DNA of 64,000 nucleotides from assembly GCA_041484195.1 (NCBI GenBank), contig JBGPHC010000013.1, positions 1-64,000 on the forward strand, in the 5' to 3' direction. Below, in pieces: positions 26,842 to 36,320 of the stretch. The stretch's first letter is position 1. Each line of letters opens with the position of its first letter. The DNA comes from PSRI01 sp041484195 (GTDB lineage Bacteria > Bacteroidota > Bacteroidia > Chitinophagales > Chitinophagaceae). A program made the translations under genes and the position numbers. A model generated the notes under the pieces. It was not told the DNA's origin, ran no database searches, and was given only the letters and a program-made list of their open reading frames with translations.

Positions 26842-28404
26842 ATGCTTAGGTCGGAGATGCTGAAAATGTTGGAGGAACAAACAGAATGGGACATAATTAT
26901 TATAGGAGGGGGCGCCACGGGTCTGGGCGCAGCGGTCGATGCCTCATCAAGAGGATATAAGACCCTACTTCTTGAACAATATGATTTTGCCAAAGGAACT
27001 TCAAGCCGTTCCACCAAATTGGTTCACGGCGGTGTAAGATACCTGGCGCAGGGAAATATCAAACTGGTTTTGGAGGCCCTGAAAGAAAGAGGTCTGCTGC
27101 TTCAAAATGCTCCCCATCTTACGCACAATCAATCATTCGTCCTGCCTTCCTATAAATGGTGGGAAAAATGGTACTATGGCATCGGATTAAAATTGTATGA
27201 TATCATGTCGGGCAAGCTGAGTCTCGGCAAGACCAGTCTGCTTTCCAGAAAGAAGACGATGGAATTGTTGCCTGCCGCGGACATGAAGGGACTGAGCGGG
27301 GGTGTTCTTTACCACGACGGACAATTTGATGACTCGAGGCTGGCAATAAATCTGGCCCAGACTGCTGCAGAACAAGGCGCCTGTCTCCTGAACTATTTTG
27401 ATGTGTACGATCTGCAAAAGAAAAACAAAAAGATTAAAGGAGTACTCGCTGAAGATTTGCTGACGCAGAAAGAATATCAATTCGGGTCCGCGGTCGTCAT
27501 AAATGCTACCGGCGTATTCACTGATGATATCTTGCAGATGGACGACGACCAGCAGCACCATATCGTGGCCCCTTCACAGGGCATACACGTAGTGATAGAC
27601 AAAAAATATTTTCCTGGCGATAATGCCATGATGATTCCTAAAACGGACGATGGAAGGGTATTGTTTGCAGTGCCCTGGCATGGCAAAGTGATCGTGGGTA
27701 CTACCGACACGCCTGTTGAAGAAGTTTCTGCAGAACCCCTGGCTCAGGAAGAAGAAATCGAATTCATCATGAAGCACCTGAACAGGTATCTGAATACCGG
27801 TCTCACGAGGCCAAATATAAGATCAGTATTTGCCGGCCTGCGGCCATTGGTTAAAGTATCAGGGCAAAAAAACACGGCGCTCACACCGAGGGACCATACC
27901 ATCATTGTGTCAGCATCGGGACTGGTGACAATTACCGGTGGAAAATGGACCACCTATCGCAAGATGGCAAAGGACGCAGTGGATAATGCGGTTTTTGTGG
28001 GGCGATTACCGAGGAAAGACTGCATCACTCAATCCCTTCACCTCCATGGCTGGTGTGAATTTAACAACCCGGAGGATCACCTGCATTTTTATGGAGCCGA
28101 CGCGGTTTCTATCAGAAAAATCTGGCAGGAGAATCCCGAATGGAAGGAGAAGATTCACGCGGAATTCCCCTATACCTGGGCGGAATTGATATGGGCCATT
28201 AGACATGAAATGGCGATGACAGTTGAAGATTTATTGGCAAGGAGAATACGCCTTCTGTTCCTGGATGCAAGAGCGGCGATAGAGGTGGCGCCTGCCGTGG
28301 CTTCCATGATGGCCAGGGAAATGGGAAAAGAAAGTGACTGGGAAATAAGACAGACAGAAGAATTCACGGCCCTTGCCCGTGGTTACCTTCCTGATCCAAG
28401 ATAA
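26842..28404 (+). CDS. glpD: FAD-dependent glycerol-3-phosphate dehydrogenase/oxidase
   Basis: Oxidises sn-glycerol 3-phosphate to dihydroxyacetone phosphate and feeds electrons to the quinone pool, or to oxygen if it is of the oxidase type. The 520-residue flavoprotein has the GGGATGLG dinucleotide-binding loop at residues 22-29, the KLVHGGVRYL family signature near residue 58 and VGTTDTPVEE near 290, then a C-terminal DAO_C domain. It lies between glpK and glpF on the same strand. Membrane association is expected from the family but no membrane segment is visible. Confidence 0.93.
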   Translation: MLRSEMLKMLEEQTEWDIIIIGGGATGLGAAVDASSRGYKTLLLEQYDFAKGTSSRSTKLVHGGVRYLAQGNIKLVLEALKERGLLLQNAPHLTHNQSFVLPSYKWWEKWYYGIGLKLYDIMSGKLSLGKTSLLSRKKTMELLPAADMKGLSGGVLYHDGQFDDSRLAINLAQTAAEQGACLLNYFDVYDLQKKNKKIKGVLAEDLLTQKEYQFGSAVVINATGVFTDDILQMDDDQQHHIVAPSQGIHVVIDKKYFPGDNAMMIPKTDDGRVLFAVPWHGKVIVGTTDTPVEEVSAEPLAQEEEIEFIMKHLNRYLNTGLTRPNIRSVFAGLRPLVKVSGQKNTALTPRDHTIIVSASGLVTITGGKWTTYRKMAKDAVDNAVFVGRLPRKDCITQSLHLHGWCEFNNPEDHLHFYGADAVSIRKIWQENPEWKEKIHAEFPYTWAELIWAIRHEMAMTVEDLLARRIRLLFLDARAAIEVAPAVASMMAREMGKESDWEIRQTEEFTALARGYLPDPR

Positions 28405-28576
28405 AGAAACCGGGATTCATTGGCAGGAAATATCGGACCGGGGATTTCAGATTTATCTGCTCCTGATTTTATACCGGAAAATAATTAAAAATTTTAGTTT
28501 CTTTAGTGCTTAAATCCTGATGATTTATTCTTAGTTTTTCATCTTTTTCTCAAATCACCAAATCAACTGATTGCTC

Positions 28577-29287
28577 ATGACTGCATTTCTCGCGGAAATA
28601 ACAGGCACCGCTTTACTCGTTTTGCTGGGCGATGGCGTAGTGGCCAATGTAGTTCTCAATAAAACAAAGGGACATGACGGTGGTTGGATCGTTATTACAT
28701 TCGGCTGGGGGATAGCAGTATTCGTAGGTGTTTTTGCTTCGGCTGCTGCCAGTGGAGCGCATCTGAATCCGGCGGTAACCATCGGGCTTGCCGCACAAGG
28801 CGCATTTGAATGGGCTAGGGTGCCCGCTTTTATAGGAGCGCAGTTTATCGGGGCCATGATTGGTGCCATTTTAGTTTGGATCAGCTATCGTCAACATTTT
28901 GACGCAACTCCCGACCCCAACGCAAAACTTGCGGTGTTTTGTACAGCGCCGGCAATCAGGAACCCGTTGAATAATGTCATTACGGAAATGGTAGGAACAT
29001 TTGTGCTGGTTCTGGGAGTGTTACTGATGTCAAAACCAGACATGAAACTGGGTCCCCTGGATGCTTTGCCAGTAGCGCTATTGGTATTGGGAATAGGACT
29101 CAGTCTGGGAGGCCCCACTGGCTATGCGATAAATCCTGCCAGGGATCTGGGCCCACGCATCATGCATGCTTTTTTACCCATCAAGGGAAAAAGGGACAGC
29201 GATTGGGCTTATGCCTGGATACCGGTTTTGGGGCCGATTGCCGGTGGAGTAGTTGCCGCCCTCGTTTTCAATCATGTTTTGAAATGA
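28577..29287 (+). CDS. glpF: Aquaglyceroporin / glycerol uptake facilitator (MIP family)
   Basis: A 236-residue, six-helix channel that should let glycerol diffuse through the inner membrane. The two pore half-helices carry HLNPAVT and INPARDLGPR; the Asp after the second NPAR is the mark of glycerol-conducting members as opposed to water-only aquaporins. The start is the ATG at 28577; the frame is open to a TTG at 28571. As third gene after glpK and glpD it completes a glycerol uptake and oxidation unit. Confidence 0.92.
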   Translation: MTAFLAEITGTALLVLLGDGVVANVVLNKTKGHDGGWIVITFGWGIAVFVGVFASAAASGAHLNPAVTIGLAAQGAFEWARVPAFIGAQFIGAMIGAILVWISYRQHFDATPDPNAKLAVFCTAPAIRNPLNNVITEMVGTFVLVLGVLLMSKPDMKLGPLDALPVALLVLGIGLSLGGPTGYAINPARDLGPRIMHAFLPIKGKRDSDWAYAWIPVLGPIAGGVVAALVFNHVLK

Positions 29288-29320
29288 AAATATCCGCCTT
29301 TTGATTTGGGCAATCGAAAT

Positions 29321-30454
29321 TCATTTTTCTTTCGCCAGCCTCTGGTAAATGCCAAGCATCTTTCTGGCTGTCTTGTCCCAACTGAATCTTTTTACATTTT
29401 CCAGCCCATTAGACCTGAGAGCCTGACGGGTGATTTCATTTTGTAAAAGCTTCGCAATCGTGTCCCCAATTTCCCGGACATTATGGGGATCTGTCAATAG
29501 AGCGGCATTGCCTGCAATTTCTGGCATGGCTGAACTGTTGGAACTGATCACCGGCGTACCACACGCCATCGCTTCCAATATGGGAAGGCCGAAACTTTCG
29601 CGGAAAGATGGGTAAAGGAATAGTTTGGCCAGGTTATACACAGAGGGAAGGTCGTTGTAATTTATATAGTCAATGATCTGTATCCTGTCGGCAATATCCT
29701 CCAGTCCCAGGGACTGAATCAGCCACTGAATATATTGAAGGCTACTGTCTGTCACCAATAGTTTAACAGAATTGTTCCCATAATTCCGGCAGTAATGCGC
29801 AAATGCTGCCAGCACATTGGGAGTATTTTTTTTAGGGGCCGGGTTTGCAAAAAATAAAATGAATTGGTCGGGCAGGCCATACTTTAATTTCGCAGCATCC
29901 AAAATAACAGGATCGTCAATCACCCGGAACATTGGATTCACCGCATTGTAAACCACTTCAATCTGAGCGGGCGGGATTCCCAGCGTTTCCATGATATTCT
30001 TCCTTTCAAATTCTGAAACGGTTACCAGGAAATTTTTCTTTGCCACTTTCGGCACAATAAAACGGCGGTAGAGGTTACCGATATTTTGGTAGGCCGTGCC
30101 TTTGAAACTCACCGATTCCAAAAAAATCACATCATGGAGCGTGATCACCGTCTTCACTTTTGGATGCAAAGGAGCCGTATTGGCAGTGCAGTGCAGCACA
30201 TCAAGCCGGTATTTGCCAATAGCCTTAGGAAGATTCCATTGCTCCCAGCTGGGATATGAAATGCCAGCTAGTTTTATGATCTTAAAATTCTCCGTTTCCC
30301 TGATGCACTGATCATCCAGGTCTGGTTTTACGAAAATAAAATACTGGTTCTCTTTGTCGATTTCCTGAAGATGCCTGATCAATTCAAGTGCGACAATTTC
30401 AATTCCGTGCTTTTTAGGCCTGAATAAACGCTGTGCCTCGATGCCGATATTCAT
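29321..30454 (-). CDS. Glycosyltransferase, GT4 family
   Basis: A 377-residue GT-B glycosyltransferase. The N-terminal half begins MNIGIEAQRLF, a form common to mannosyltransferase-like enzymes of envelope polysaccharide synthesis; the donor half has VYNAVNP, the FFANPAPKKN loop and the EX7E motif in ESFGLPILEAMACG. It stands alone, convergent with glpF across a 33-bp spacer and divergent from atpD. The acceptor is unknown, and it is about 27 kb away from the other glycosyltransferases of the window. Confidence 0.87.
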   Translation of the reverse strand: MNIGIEAQRLFRPKKHGIEIVALELIRHLQEIDKENQYFIFVKPDLDDQCIRETENFKIIKLAGISYPSWEQWNLPKAIGKYRLDVLHCTANTAPLHPKVKTVITLHDVIFLESVSFKGTAYQNIGNLYRRFIVPKVAKKNFLVTVSEFERKNIMETLGIPPAQIEVVYNAVNPMFRVIDDPVILDAAKLKYGLPDQFILFFANPAPKKNTPNVLAAFAHYCRNYGNNSVKLLVTDSSLQYIQWLIQSLGLEDIADRIQIIDYINYNDLPSVYNLAKLFLYPSFRESFGLPILEAMACGTPVISSNSSAMPEIAGNAALLTDPHNVREIGDTIAKLLQNEITRQALRSNGLENVKRFSWDKTARKMLGIYQRLAKEK

Positions 30455-30888
30455 GAACGCTTATTTATGGGTCTTTTTACCCCCAATCAAATGAAATAAT
30501 TATTGCGAAGTAAACATAAAAATGAGATTAATCCTATTGCGAATTCTTCGTGATTTGTTGAAATCATAATCCTGCTTGAATATTTCACCATGCACATATT
30601 GCCTCACTTATCCAAAGATGGATAGTGGATTTTTGAAAAGTGGAAAAGAGGAGATTTTTTTCCCGGTTTTGCCTTTTTTGAACAATAAGTCCTTCAGTGC
30701 AAAAGTCTTCAATATCCAGGTGAGCGAACGGGGAAATGACAAATTCGGATTGAGAGACAAGGCTCCCGCGGCACATTCTCTCCGGGCGGATCTTTTTTGG
30801 AATTTCAGTTTGATGAATTCATAATTTACCCTCCCAACCCTTACCTTTGCGGCGAATTTGGAACTATATCTAAATAATTTTTTTAATT
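30455..30888. other. 434-bp divergent intergenic region upstream of atpD
   Basis: The spacer between the leftward glycosyltransferase and atpD. Open frames on both strands (plus 30576-30824, minus 30585-30776) lack motifs and recognisable starts, so I do not call them genes. The part nearest atpD holds a TACCTTTG box (see separate entry) and an AT-rich leader of 39 bases before the start. Confidence 0.45.
30842..30849 (+). promoter_or_regulatory. Candidate -7 box of the atpDC promoter
   Basis: TACCTTTG fits the Bacteroidota -7 consensus TAnnTTTG and lies 39 bases before the atpD start. The matching -33 TTTG is not at the usual distance: the nearest is at about 30810, some 29 bases upstream, so this is a half-supported promoter call. 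Confidence 0.4.
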
Positions 30889-32388
30889 ATGCCTAATAAG
30901 GGTAAAATCAAGCAGATAATCGGGGCCGTGGTGGACGTGCAATTCGAGGGCCAATTACCTGAAATTTATAGCGCATTGGAACTGAAGCGGGAAACAGGTG
31001 AAGTGCTGGTATTGGAAGTGCAGCAGCACCTTGGAGAAGATAGTGTACGCACCATTGCTATGGATGGAACGGAAGGGCTGGTTAGGGGAACGGAAGTGAT
31101 TGACACTGGCAAACCTATCGCGATGCCAGTGGGAGATGCTATTAAGGGCCGGCTGTTTAATGTAACGGGCGATGCCATTGATGGGTTACCACAGGTTGAC
31201 AAGACTAATGGCCGCCCGATTCACGGCAGGCCGCCGGCTTTCGAAAACCTGAGTGTTTCAACCGAGATCCTGTTCACGGGGATAAAAGTAATTGACCTCA
31301 TCGAGCCATATGCGAAAGGTGGTAAGATCGGCCTGTTTGGCGGCGCCGGTGTGGGTAAAACAGTTTTGATCCAGGAATTGATCAATAATATCGCCAAAGG
31401 CTATGGTGGGCTTTCCGTTTTTGCGGGAGTGGGAGAGCGTACCCGCGAAGGTAATGACCTGCTTCGTGAAATGATTGAAGCCGGCATCATGAAATATGGT
31501 GAAGAGTTCAAACACAGTATGGAAAATGGCGGATGGGATCTGAGTAAGGTGAATATGGATGAATTGAAAGAATCCAAAGCCACATTCGTGTTCGGACAGA
31601 TGAATGAACCACCCGGAGCACGTGCACGTGTGGCGTTGAGCGGTCTCACTGTAGCGGAGTACTTCCGTGATGGAGATGGCAAGGGACAGGGTCGCGATAT
31701 CCTTTTCTTCGTTGACAATATATTCCGTTTTACACAGGCAGGATCTGAAGTGTCGGCATTGCTGGGCCGTATGCCATCGGCCGTAGGTTATCAACCGACC
31801 TTGGCAACGGAAATGGGCATCATGCAGGAACGTATCACCTCTACTAAAAATGGTTCTATCACTTCCGTGCAGGCAGTTTACGTGCCGGCGGATGACCTGA
31901 CCGATCCGGCGCCTGCTACCACTTTTGCACACCTTGATGCCACTACGGTGCTGAGCCGTAAAATAGCGGACCTTGGTATATATCCTGCGGTAGATCCGCT
32001 GGACTCCACTTCCAGGATTCTGACACGCCTGATAGTAGGGGACGCACACTATGCCTGCGCCAACCGCGTGAAACTGATTTTGCAGCGCTATAAGGAATTG
32101 CAGGACATTATCGCGATCCTGGGAATGGACGAATTGAGTGAAGATGATAAAATGACGGTTGCCCGTGCCCGTAAGGTACAGCGGTTCCTGAGCCAGCCCT
32201 TTCATGTGGCAGAACAGTTCACCGGCTTGAAAGGAGTTTTTGTGAATATTGAAGACACCATACGCGGGTTTAATATGATTATGGACGGCGAAGTGGATGA
32301 ATATCCCGAAGCCGCGTTCAATCTGGTAGGCACAATCGAAGACGCCGTTGAAAAGGGCAAGAAAATGGTCGCGGCGGCCAAGGGATAG
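30889..32388 (+). CDS. atpD: F1Fo ATP synthase subunit beta
   Basis: The catalytic subunit of ATP synthase F1. The 499-residue protein has the Walker A loop GGAGVGKT at 151-158, the catalytic Glu in GVGERTREGNDL and the PSAVGYQPTLATEMG segment. Length is slightly above E. coli (460). It forms a two-gene unit with atpC, apart from the other ATP synthase genes, which are not in this window; this split is usual in Bacteroidota. The antisense frame at 31258-32205 (315 codons) is only a shadow caused by biased codon use. Confidence 0.97.
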   Translation: MPNKGKIKQIIGAVVDVQFEGQLPEIYSALELKRETGEVLVLEVQQHLGEDSVRTIAMDGTEGLVRGTEVIDTGKPIAMPVGDAIKGRLFNVTGDAIDGLPQVDKTNGRPIHGRPPAFENLSVSTEILFTGIKVIDLIEPYAKGGKIGLFGGAGVGKTVLIQELINNIAKGYGGLSVFAGVGERTREGNDLLREMIEAGIMKYGEEFKHSMENGGWDLSKVNMDELKESKATFVFGQMNEPPGARARVALSGLTVAEYFRDGDGKGQGRDILFFVDNIFRFTQAGSEVSALLGRMPSAVGYQPTLATEMGIMQERITSTKNGSITSVQAVYVPADDLTDPAPATTFAHLDATTVLSRKIADLGIYPAVDPLDSTSRILTRLIVGDAHYACANRVKLILQRYKELQDIIAILGMDELSEDDKMTVARARKVQRFLSQPFHVAEQFTGLKGVFVNIEDTIRGFNMIMDGEVDEYPEAAFNLVGTIEDAVEKGKKMVAAAKG

Positions 32389-32469
32389 GGGTTATAAGAG
32401 TCGGGTGTGGTATCACACGTTGAATCCTTAGCAGGTCACATAAATTATGCATTAGCTTAAATCTTCCGC

Positions 32470-32724
32470 ATGGATCTTGAAATACTGACGCCGGAAAGGA
32501 AATTATTCAGTGGAGAAATCTACGGTGTGCAATTGCCGGGCATCATTGGTTCCTTTGAAATATTGGAAAAGCACGCCCCATTGGTCAGCGCCCTCAGTAA
32601 AGGCAAGATAAAAGTGTTGAAAGACAAGAATAATTCTATTATTTATACCATTGACGGAGGGTTTGTTGAAGTCCTGAAAAATAAAGTATCCGTGTTGGTT
32701 GAAGGTGCTATAGAAGGAGCTTGA
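32470..32724 (+). CDS. atpC: F1Fo ATP synthase subunit epsilon, short form
   Basis: An 84-residue subunit made only of the N-terminal beta sandwich (MDLEILTPERKLFSGE, then GIIGSFEILEKHAPLVSAL). The C-terminal two-helix arm that inhibits ATP hydrolysis in E. coli (about 135-residue protein) is missing, as in many Bacteroidota, so epsilon-type inhibition is unlikely. It lies 81 bp after atpD and is followed at 25 bp by a terminator hairpin. Confidence 0.92.
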   Translation: MDLEILTPERKLFSGEIYGVQLPGIIGSFEILEKHAPLVSALSKGKIKVLKDKNNSIIYTIDGGFVEVLKNKVSVLVEGAIEGA

Positions 32725-32749
32725 ATAGATGACTGCCTGAACAGTATAT

Positions 32750-32776
32750 GCCCCAATTAATCTGGGGCTTTTTTTT
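32750..32776 (+). terminator. Rho-independent terminator after atpC
   Basis: A GCCCCA/TGGGGC stem (32750-32755 and 32763-32768) with a 7-base loop is followed by a run of eight or more T residues. It ends the atpDC unit. Confidence 0.85.
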
Positions 32777-32895
32777 GTAGATAAATATTAAGAAAACTTT
32801 AAGGATTCCCGGACATCGTTTCGGTCTGCTTTTTCCATCTAATAAGCAAGTACAATGTAATTTATCGGTCTACATACAGTGTGCTTTTAGCGCAC

Positions 32896-32927
32896 AACCC
32901 CCGTCTTTTGCCGGGGGTTATTTTTTT
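32896..32927 (+). terminator. Second hairpin with T run between atpC and yqgE
   Basis: A stem of AACCCCCG (32896-32903) and CGGGGGTT (32912-32919) with an 8-base loop is followed by ATTTTTTT. A further short hairpin, GTGC...GCAC, sits just before it at about 32880-32895. It lies about 120 bp past the first terminator with no gene between, so it may be a backup terminator or the end of a small RNA. Confidence 0.65.
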
Positions 32928-32962
32928 AATAGGGATTGATATGCTTCCAAATGTGGGCGGGC

Positions 32963-33514
32963 TCAATTCAGTTGAGGATCTATTGGGAAGTTGACCATCA
33001 TTTCATAATCTCCTCCCAGCAGTCTGAGTGAGTCTTTCCAAATTTCTTCGAGTTTCCGGTGAAAAACCAGTCTCCTGTTCGCTTCGGCTGTGAGCCAGCT
33101 TTTTTCAATTAATTCATCCTTCAATTGACCTCCGCTCCATCCGGAATAGCCGATAAAGAATCGGATCTTAGCCGGGTCTATTTCATTATTGCGGAGTAAA
33201 GCGACCGCTGTTTCAAAATCACCTCCCCAGTAGATTCCATCTCTGATTTCAAATCCACCTGGAATTTTTTCGGGATACTGATGGAGGAAATGCAGGGTAT
33301 CCATTTGCACGGGACCTCCGTAGAATACGGGCAATTTCACGTTCTCCAGCTCAGGTACCAATTCATCTAATGTATGTTTGAAATCGCGGTTAAGCACAAA
33401 TCCAAAGCTGCCCTCGTCCTGGTGTTCACACAAGAGCACTACTGTCCTCATGAAATTGGGGTCTTTGAGGAAGGGTTCTGCAATAAGTAATATACCTGGT
33501 CCTGGTTCGTTCAT
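32963..33514 (-). CDS. yqgE: YqgE/AlgH family protein
   Basis: A 183-residue protein of the YqgE/AlgH (UPF0301) family, whose biochemical role is unsettled. The start MNEPGPGILLIAEPFLKDPNF-type segment (residues 1-21), GFVLNRDF and the C-terminal SGWSGGQL motif are diagnostic. I use the ATG at 33514 since the family begins about ten residues before the LIA strand; an ATG at 33544 adds ten residues. It converges on atpC with a 238-bp spacer that holds two hairpins, and diverges from the histidine kinase gene. Confidence 0.88.
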   Translation of the reverse strand: MNEPGPGILLIAEPFLKDPNFMRTVVLLCEHQDEGSFGFVLNRDFKHTLDELVPELENVKLPVFYGGPVQMDTLHFLHQYPEKIPGGFEIRDGIYWGGDFETAVALLRNNEIDPAKIRFFIGYSGWSGGQLKDELIEKSWLTAEANRRLVFHRKLEEIWKDSLRLLGGDYEMMVNFPIDPQLN

Positions 33515-33694
33515 TAGTTCTAAGATAGTATAGAAATGATTCATTCGCAATTTCTGCCAGTTAATTTAATACAGGCCGAATTTCAGCGAACTTTTGTATA
33601 ATTGTTGAATGTTAATCCTTCACATGGGCATAATCAAGTCACAAAGCTTAGTTAAATGGAATAGTCTATACTGAACACTTGCCATCTATAAATC

Positions 33695-33702
33695 TATTTT
33701 TG
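33695..33702 (+). promoter_or_regulatory. Candidate -7 box of the histidine kinase gene
   Basis: TATTTTTG matches TAnnTTTG and lies 7 bases before the start codon, which would give a nearly leaderless transcript. No good -33 TTTG is seen at the usual distance, so this is weak. Confidence 0.25.
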
Positions 33703-33709
33703 CATACTG

Positions 33710-35041
33710 ATGAAGAAAATATACTCACTGATTATTGTCCTAATCACTTTGTCGCTTATCGGCCTTGTCTTCATTCAGGTGTCCTGGATACAAAATGCTA
33801 TTATATTAAGACAGGAGCAATTCGAACAAAATATTCAGAACGCTGTAACGGAGGTTGGCAAAGAGCTCGCTGATCAGAAAGGGAGCCAGTTTTCGCTGGG
33901 CTCACCTAAACTGGCCCAGGATTGGCCTACCGATCAATTATTTCAATTGATAAGGCCTCCTTCCATCTCACAGAAATATAGCGCTGGAGAAGTAACAGAT
34001 AAAATCAGAAGAGCATTCCAGGCGAACGGCCTGAGAGACACTAAATTTGAATTTGCCATCATCAACCATTCCAACCTTCGGAATATTTACGAAATGCAGT
34101 CTACTAATTTTGGCCAGTTGCTCAGTGATACCATTCGCAACAGGGCCTTCGGGATCGCATTGTCACCCGTTTCCGGCAGTATCAGCGAGGGCCTGGTGGC
34201 TGATGAAGAATTATATATTGTAGTGCCCAGTGTCAAGAATTTTGTGTTGCGTTCCCTTGGCTGGCTCATCATTGGTGCTATCTTATTTACCCTGATAATA
34301 ATAGCGGCGTTTTTTCTTACTGTGCGTACCATGCTCAGACAAAAGAAGCTGAGTGAAATCAAGAGCGACTTCATCAATAATATGACGCACGAATTCAAGA
34401 CGCCACTGGCGACAATTTCCCTTGCGGTGGACGCGCTCAAGAATGAAAAAGTAGTGCAGGACCGGGAGAAAATGAATTATTTCAGCAATATCATAAAGGA
34501 TGAAAACAAGCGCATGAATGTGCAGGTGGAAACCATCCTGCAGGCCGCCTTACTCGACAAGCAGGAAGTGCAGTTGAATTTGATCCCGAAGCATGTGCAC
34601 GATATTATAGATAATGTATTGGTAAATTTCAGGCTTCAGTTAGAAGAAAAAAAGGCCCGCGTTGACCTGGCCTTAAACGCAAAGAAAGATCTGGTGGAAG
34701 CCGACGAAATCCACTTTACGAATCTCCTGAATAACCTGATTGACAATGCCATTAAATATTCCAAAGACGAGGGCCTTCTCCTGAATATTTCTACCCAAAA
34801 CGTCGGAAAGAACATACGGATAAGGATTGAAGACAATGGTATTGGCATGAATAAAGAAACATTGACACGTGTCTTTGAAAAATTCTACCGGGCGCACACG
34901 GGCAATATTCACAATGTAAAAGGTTTTGGTTTGGGTTTGAGTTATGTGAAGGCCATGGTGGAAGCGCATAAAGGGAAAATAAAGGCGGAAAGTAACCCTG
35001 GCAAGGGCACGAGTTTTACACTTGAATTCCCGACTTTGTAA
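33710..35041 (+). CDS. Membrane sensor histidine kinase
   Basis: A 443-residue kinase that should sense a signal outside the membrane and autophosphorylate. Membrane segments lie at about residues 5-25 and 182-204, enclosing a periplasmic sensor region of about 155 residues with no recognised domain. The phosphoacceptor is His227 in MTHEFKTPL, followed by a dimerisation helix, then the ATPase domain with the N box (LNNLIDNAIKYS), DNGIGM, and GLGLSYVK. No response regulator gene is adjacent, unlike most kinase pairs. Its last 26 bases overlap the end of the convergent queA. Confidence 0.92.
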   Translation: MKKIYSLIIVLITLSLIGLVFIQVSWIQNAIILRQEQFEQNIQNAVTEVGKELADQKGSQFSLGSPKLAQDWPTDQLFQLIRPPSISQKYSAGEVTDKIRRAFQANGLRDTKFEFAIINHSNLRNIYEMQSTNFGQLLSDTIRNRAFGIALSPVSGSISEGLVADEELYIVVPSVKNFVLRSLGWLIIGAILFTLIIIAAFFLTVRTMLRQKKLSEIKSDFINNMTHEFKTPLATISLAVDALKNEKVVQDREKMNYFSNIIKDENKRMNVQVETILQAALLDKQEVQLNLIPKHVHDIIDNVLVNFRLQLEEKKARVDLALNAKKDLVEADEIHFTNLLNNLIDNAIKYSKDEGLLLNISTQNVGKNIRIRIEDNGIGMNKETLTRVFEKFYRAHTGNIHNVKGFGLGLSYVKAMVEAHKGKIKAESNPGKGTSFTLEFPTL

Positions 35042-36266
35042 TATAAAAAAGACAGCCATCTCCATAGCTGAGGAACCTAAATCCTTTTGCCAAAGCATAG
35101 TCATAAACGCGTTTCCAGTCATTTCCTACCAACGCCGCAACCAGTAACAATAATGTTGATTTTGGCTGATGAAAATTGGTGATTAGTCCTGATGCTATTT
35201 TCGGGGTATAGCCGGGCGCTATCAGGATTTGCGTCTTTGCAAATGCATGTTCCATACGGTGCCTCTTCATCCAGTCGATCAATGTTGACAAAGAATTTTC
35301 CACAGTCATCTGTGATTGATTCAGTGAATCATAAGGTTCCCATTGCTGAACTTCAAGTTCTTTTGGATCCATTTCGGGGTGCTTGTGTAATTCGAGACCC
35401 AGCCAGTACAGGCTTTCCACCGATCGGAGCGTAGTAGTGCCCACACAAAAAATATTCACCTTTTGGTTTGCTATTTTTTCCACCAGGTCCAGTTTCACAT
35501 TCATGAATTCCGCGTGCATTTCGTGATCCTGCATCAGATCGCTCTTAACCGGTTTGAAAGTGCCCGCGCCAACATGAAGAGTGATAAACTCATGGCCGAT
35601 ATTCTTCATGGCAAGTGACTCGAAAATTTTTTCCGTGAAATGCAAACCGGCAGTGGGTGCCGCTACTGAGCCGTCATAATGGGCATAGATGGTCTGGTAT
35701 CTTTCCTTGTCGGCATCCTCAACTGCTCTTTTTAAATAAGGAGGAAGCGGAATGGTTCCAGCCAGGTGGAGCAATTCGGCGAAACTGATATCCTCGGGCT
35801 CCCAATGCAGATCAATCACGAAGCTGTCTTTCAACCTTTCTGTGATGGATGCCCGAAGAACAATCTCACCAGAGTGAGACCCGATCTTTTTTTGGAGTAC
35901 CATCCCATGTTTCCATTTTCCGGCGCCCCCGATCAGGCAGGCCCAGCGTGCCGATCCACGTAGCTGCATGACGAGGTTGATATCTGTGCCGGGGGGATAA
36001 GGGTCCAGGCAAAAGACTTCGATCAATCCTCCTGAAGGCTTTTGAAAAATGATCCGGGCCTCGATCACCTTCGTATCATTGAAGATGAGTAGGGAATCTT
36101 TTGGTAAATGCTGTGCGAGATTGCTATACAAATCTTCCGCAATCACTCCATCTTTATATATCAGCAGCCGCGAAGCATCCCGCTCCGCCAATGGAAATTT
36201 CGCAATTTTATTTTCGGGAAGCTCATAGGTGAAGTCCTTAATAGATAATTGGCGCGGATGCAACAT
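35016..36266 (-). CDS. queA: S-adenosylmethionine:tRNA ribosyltransferase-isomerase
   Basis: Moves the ribosyl part of SAM to 7-aminomethyl-7-deazaguanine in tRNA to make epoxyqueuosine. The 416-residue protein is longer than E. coli QueA (about 356) because of a segment at about 280-340, a usual form in Bacteroidota. Markers are the LPENKIA start, LLIFNDTKV, GTIPLPPYLKR, APTAGLHFTE and GLITNFHQPKSTLL. The start is the ATG at 36266 (MLHPRQLSI); a TTG at 36290 adds eight residues. It lies 54 bp from the DUF3052 gene upstream on the same strand. The other queuosine genes are not in this window. Confidence 0.93.
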   Translation of the reverse strand: MLHPRQLSIKDFTYELPENKIAKFPLAERDASRLLIYKDGVIAEDLYSNLAQHLPKDSLLIFNDTKVIEARIIFQKPSGGLIEVFCLDPYPPGTDINLVMQLRGSARWACLIGGAGKWKHGMVLQKKIGSHSGEIVLRASITERLKDSFVIDLHWEPEDISFAELLHLAGTIPLPPYLKRAVEDADKERYQTIYAHYDGSVAAPTAGLHFTEKIFESLAMKNIGHEFITLHVGAGTFKPVKSDLMQDHEMHAEFMNVKLDLVEKIANQKVNIFCVGTTTLRSVESLYWLGLELHKHPEMDPKELEVQQWEPYDSLNQSQMTVENSLSTLIDWMKRHRMEHAFAKTQILIAPGYTPKIASGLITNFHQPKSTLLLLVAALVGNDWKRVYDYALAKGFRFLSYGDGCLFYITKSGIQV

Positions 36267-36320
36267 TGAGAAAAAAATAATTTCAGACAAAGTTCGTCAG
36301 GAATTCAGCTATGTCAAATA

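Noticed and set aside
30576..30824. Overlapping plus and minus frames (82 and 63 codons) upstream of atpD
   Set aside because: Both lack motifs and plausible starts, and the region next to atpD reads as promoter.
31258..32205. A 315-codon open frame on the strand opposite atpD
   Set aside because: It lies wholly inside atpD, has a composition unlike a real protein (many His, Cys and Ser) and no motif; it is a product of codon bias in atpD.
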